Source: JBGTSJ01 sp041940305
GTDB lineage: Bacteria; Planctomycetota; Planctomycetia; Planctomycetales; Planctomycetaceae
Direction: 5' to 3'
Assembly (NCBI GenBank): GCA_041940305.1
Contig: JBGTSJ010000021.1
Coordinates: 34,586-98,585, forward strand
DNA: 64,000 nucleotides
Positions 61,629-64,000 of the stretch are shown here, in pieces. Below the pieces are notes generated by a model. That model searched no databases. It was not told where the DNA came from and saw only the letters and a list, made by a program, of their open reading frames with translations. How positions within the stretch are numbered: position 1 is the stretch's first letter; every line of letters starts with the position of its first letter. The position numbers and the translations under genes are program-made.

Positions 61629-62954
61629 TCAGGCCTGCTGCTGATTTGCGCCCACCTGCGCCACACGCGGCACCGTGAAGCCCCCTTTAATGCCGGAGTC
61701 GCTCGCAATCATCCAGTCGTTGAGCTCCGACACGCGGGCCTGAAGCGACTGGCCGATGCGGTATCCCTCGACGATGCCGGGGTCGTTGTTGAGCACGCCG
61801 AATACAACGCCGTTCTCCACCGATGTGACGCGCAGCCACATATATTCCACGGCATCTCCGCTCCGAAACGGAAACTTGACGAAGCACGGCGTCGGGTCGG
61901 GCCGCTCTGCCTGAGCTTCGAATTCGGCCATAAACTCCGGCCATCTCCGCAGCGCCTCGGCCGCGGCTGCGCGCAGCTCCTCATCGCCATCAGGGATTCC
62001 CACGATGGGATCGGTCTTCCGCCCCCGGAGTTCCCCCGCAGGATCGTCACTGCGCAGCTTGACGTCCGTTCCTGACTCGACCGCAAAGACTTCATTGAAC
62101 TGCGGCAGGTACACGGCCACACAATTGTCGTCGTACAGCTCCGCCGCCAGCCGTCCGCAGCGACGATAGGCCGTTGACTCGGAGTCGTCCCCGTCCAGAG
62201 AGTGGATCAGATCCACTGAGACCCAGGCCCGGTGCTGCTCGACGGCCTTGCGGGTCCGAAGGTCGGTGATGGAGCGGGCCGACTCGTCAGGGTCGCCGGC
62301 GTAAGGTTCGCCGAGGACGTGCACCGCCAGCGCCGCCTCGGAACAGAACACCATGAAATGGGGCGCGTCGCCCCCCACGATTCCCCAGCGGTCCCCCGGC
62401 TGGTCCTCCGGCGGAGCGTCCTCACCCGCGACCGCGCGGAATTCCAAGCCGAATGCCTGACCGGCGAGTCGTGCGAGCACGGACGCATCCAGGTAGAGCG
62501 GCTCCCTGAGCAGCAGCACAATAGACCGGTTCGCGGACGATTCGCCAGTCTCCTCCTGATCGCGTCGGGAACGACGGGATGCATTCCGTTGTGGCTGCGT
62601 CACGGCGTGAACCCGAAACTCCCACAGGAGTAAACCCGCCATCACGACGTAACCGATGACGGACAGACGCAGCGGGTGAAACAGCACGGCCGTCATCACA
62701 GCGGTATTGAGCAGCGCCACGCTTCCCAGGAGCCTGGCGAGCTGCTGGCCGCGACGGCTGAACAGCATCATCAGCCCGGAGAGGCCCCACAGCGGCGAAA
62801 AGCAGACGATGGGATGCGGCCATCCCGCCGGACCGATGGCCCCGTGCCGCAGGATGAAGTACGGCCCCAGGGCCGACATGCCGAGCAGCACCACTCCCCA
62901 GTAATTGGAGTCGTCTTCGAACCAGCGGCGAACGCGGCTGACGACGGAGATCAT
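61629..62954 (-). CDS. Membrane protein with C-terminal DUF2314 domain
   Basis: 441 aa. Four hydrophobic helices lie in the first 125 residues (VVLLGMSALGPYFILRHGAI, PIVCFSPLWGLSGLMMLF, LGSVALLNTAVMTAVLF, VIGYVVMAGLLLWEF). After a polar linker (about 130-145) comes a cytoplasmic domain of unknown type (145-340, with DAPHFMVFCSEAALAVHVLG and AWVSVDLIHSLDGDDSES). The C-terminus is DUF2314 (CFVKFPFRSGDAVEYMWLRV, then FGVLNNDPGIVEGYRIGQSL and LNDWMI). DUF2314 usually occurs as a small soluble protein, so a membrane-tethered form is less common. It is convergent with the PH/zinc-ribbon gene, 3 bp apart. Confidence 0.8.
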   Translation of the reverse strand: MISVVSRVRRWFEDDSNYWGVVLLGMSALGPYFILRHGAIGPAGWPHPIVCFSPLWGLSGLMMLFSRRGQQLARLLGSVALLNTAVMTAVLFHPLRLSVIGYVVMAGLLLWEFRVHAVTQPQRNASRRSRRDQEETGESSANRSIVLLLREPLYLDASVLARLAGQAFGLEFRAVAGEDAPPEDQPGDRWGIVGGDAPHFMVFCSEAALAVHVLGEPYAGDPDESARSITDLRTRKAVEQHRAWVSVDLIHSLDGDDSESTAYRRCGRLAAELYDDNCVAVYLPQFNEVFAVESGTDVKLRSDDPAGELRGRKTDPIVGIPDGDEELRAAAAEALRRWPEFMAEFEAQAERPDPTPCFVKFPFRSGDAVEYMWLRVTSVENGVVFGVLNNDPGIVEGYRIGQSLQARVSELNDWMIASDSGIKGGFTVPRVAQVGANQQQA

Positions 62955-62981
62955 GGCCCAATCACCGGGGACCGTGGGCGG

Positions 62982-63821
62982 TTACTGCTGATTCACCCGG
63001 ACGCCAAGGCTCTCCAACTCGGCCACCTGTGCCTTCGCCGCGTCCGGGAGCGAGTCTGCGTCGAGATAGAGGAACCAGTACGGGGCGAACCGCTTTTCTC
63101 CGTCGACGTCCTTCTTCGCCATCTCGACGAGCGGCGAGAGGTCCTGTAGGGGGTTGCCCTGGAGGAAGGTGTACCGCAGTTCGGTGAAGCCGGCGAGCGG
63201 CGACAGGTCGCTGATCTGATTGTTTTTCAGGCCCAGCAACTCGATCCACTTCAGGTTTGCAATCGGCGACAGGTCGCTCACCTTGTTTCCGTCGAGGTAC
63301 AGCGAAGTCAGCTTCGAGACCTCCGCCAGCGGCGCCAGCGACTCGACCTGATTGCCGGACAGGTACAGGGAGCGAAGGTTCGACAGCTTGTCGAGGCCGT
63401 CGAGCTTCGCCACCTGGTTGTTCTCCAACTGGATGTACTGCAGCTTTTCCATGCCTCCCAGCGGGGCGATGTCGCTGATCTTGTTCTGCTGCAGGTGCAG
63501 CTCCTGCACGTTTTTCAGTTCGGCCAGCGCGGCGACGCTTTCGATCTGATTCTCCGGCAGTTTGATCGACGCCAGGTTCGTGCATTTTTCCAGGCCGGTC
63601 AGGTCCTTGATCCCCCGGCCGCGGGCCTCCAGGAAGAAGATCGACTTCAGGTCGGCCTCTTCGATCTGCTCCTTGTTGATCTGCTTCTTGACCAGGATTT
63701 CCTTGATGACCGCCCGCAGGCTTTCATCCGGAAAGATCTCCTGGGCGCGGGCCTGATCGGTCAGCGCGGCCAGGCCCAACAGCGAGAAACCGATCAAAGT
63801 CAGTCGCAGATGAAGTCGCAT
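62982..63821 (-). CDS. Secreted leucine-rich-repeat protein (internalin-type)
   Basis: 279 aa from the ATG complementary to 63819-63821, which begins a signal peptide (LTLIGFSLLGLAALTDQARAQ); the frame extends 36 codons upstream without a leader. About eight 22-residue leucine-rich repeats follow with the bacterial SDS22-like pattern L-x-x-L-x-L-x-x-N-x-I-x-D-[IL]-x-P-L: LQELHLQQNKISDIAPL-type units through SLYLDGNKVSDLSPIANL and LGLKNNQISDLSPLAGF. A Cys-free C-terminal cap ends in RVNQQ. Probably exported protein-protein interaction module. Confidence 0.87.
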   Translation of the reverse strand: MRLHLRLTLIGFSLLGLAALTDQARAQEIFPDESLRAVIKEILVKKQINKEQIEEADLKSIFFLEARGRGIKDLTGLEKCTNLASIKLPENQIESVAALAELKNVQELHLQQNKISDIAPLGGMEKLQYIQLENNQVAKLDGLDKLSNLRSLYLSGNQVESLAPLAEVSKLTSLYLDGNKVSDLSPIANLKWIELLGLKNNQISDLSPLAGFTELRYTFLQGNPLQDLSPLVEMAKKDVDGEKRFAPYWFLYLDADSLPDAAKAQVAELESLGVRVNQQ

Positions 63822-64000
63822 GGCAACCAGATTGAGGCGGGACAACGGAGGCAGGAGAGTCGATTCGCCGTTGGACGGCGAATGCGCGGGCTGCGACACC
63901 ATTCTGCGCGATGAACGGGCGGAATCCAAGCGCTCCGGCAGGCGACCAGGGCAATCGCCAAGTACCCCTTGACCGGCGTGCGTAGAATGGAGGTGAGTTT

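Overview
The window is high-GC, densely coded DNA from a planctomycete (phylum Planctomycetota). The markers are the DUF1549/DUF1553 and DUF1501 pair, a DUF1559 prepilin-like protein with an H-X9-DG C-terminus, Tat-exported Gfo/Idh/MocA and TIM-barrel proteins, a sulfatase, and a MoxR/DUF58/BatA-type operon. No rRNA, tRNA, CRISPR array, intact insertion sequence or phage gene was found. The assignment rests on gene families recognised by eye; genus and species cannot be given.

Layout. Positions 88-4922: DUF1549/DUF1553 protein, DUF1501 protein and a ten-EF-hand secreted protein. Positions 4972-21231: one long, tightly coupled plus-strand operon. It encodes a MoxR ATPase, a DUF58 protein, a BatA/VWA membrane protein, a DUF4175-like coiled-coil membrane protein and a VWA/glutamine-amidotransferase-like membrane protein. 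Seven tandem, diverged paralogues of an unrecognised secreted family (about 285-310 aa) are interleaved among them; this is the most unusual feature of the window. Positions 21303-24493 (minus): PiT phosphate transporter, zinc-ribbon protein, Gfo/Idh oxidoreductase, SlyX. Positions 24525-34148 (plus): secreted esterase, DUF1015 protein, rhodanese, a YetA-like secreted protein, UPF0173 hydrolase, DUF309, hydroxypyruvate-isomerase-like protein, PNPOx-like protein and a PRC-barrel protein with a Pro/Gly repeat tail. Position 34180-37272 (minus): a large inverse-autotransporter-like beta-barrel/beta-helix protein. Positions 37714-42750 (plus): NfeD, flotillin-like FloA and a partner of unknown function, then a glycosyltransferase and an acyltransferase. 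Positions 42791-47594: a divergent KAP-type NTPase and SF2 helicase around a repeat-bearing spacer. Positions 47746-55961: a degenerate prepilin-peptidase-like membrane protein, sulfatase, a low-complexity secreted protein, zinc metallopeptidase, a second Gfo/Idh protein and a pectate-lyase-like protein. Positions 55994-63821: a DUF4058 gene with an in-frame amber codon, SufD, phosphatidylserine decarboxylase, DUF1559, a PH/zinc-ribbon membrane protein, a DUF2314 membrane protein and a leucine-rich-repeat protein.

How the genes fit together. The MoxR operon looks like a planctomycete relative of the Bacteroides aerotolerance (Bat) system: a cytoplasmic AAA+ chaperone, VWA/MIDAS scaffolds at the membrane, and here a set of exported paralogues that could be its clients or periplasmic partners (inference). 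NfeD and FloA suggest a membrane-microdomain module. The polysaccharide-related genes (sulfatase, pectate-lyase-like, YetA-like, Gfo/Idh, sugar isomerase-like) fit a polymer-degrading planctomycete. Several spacers carry REP-like hairpins or decayed repeats.
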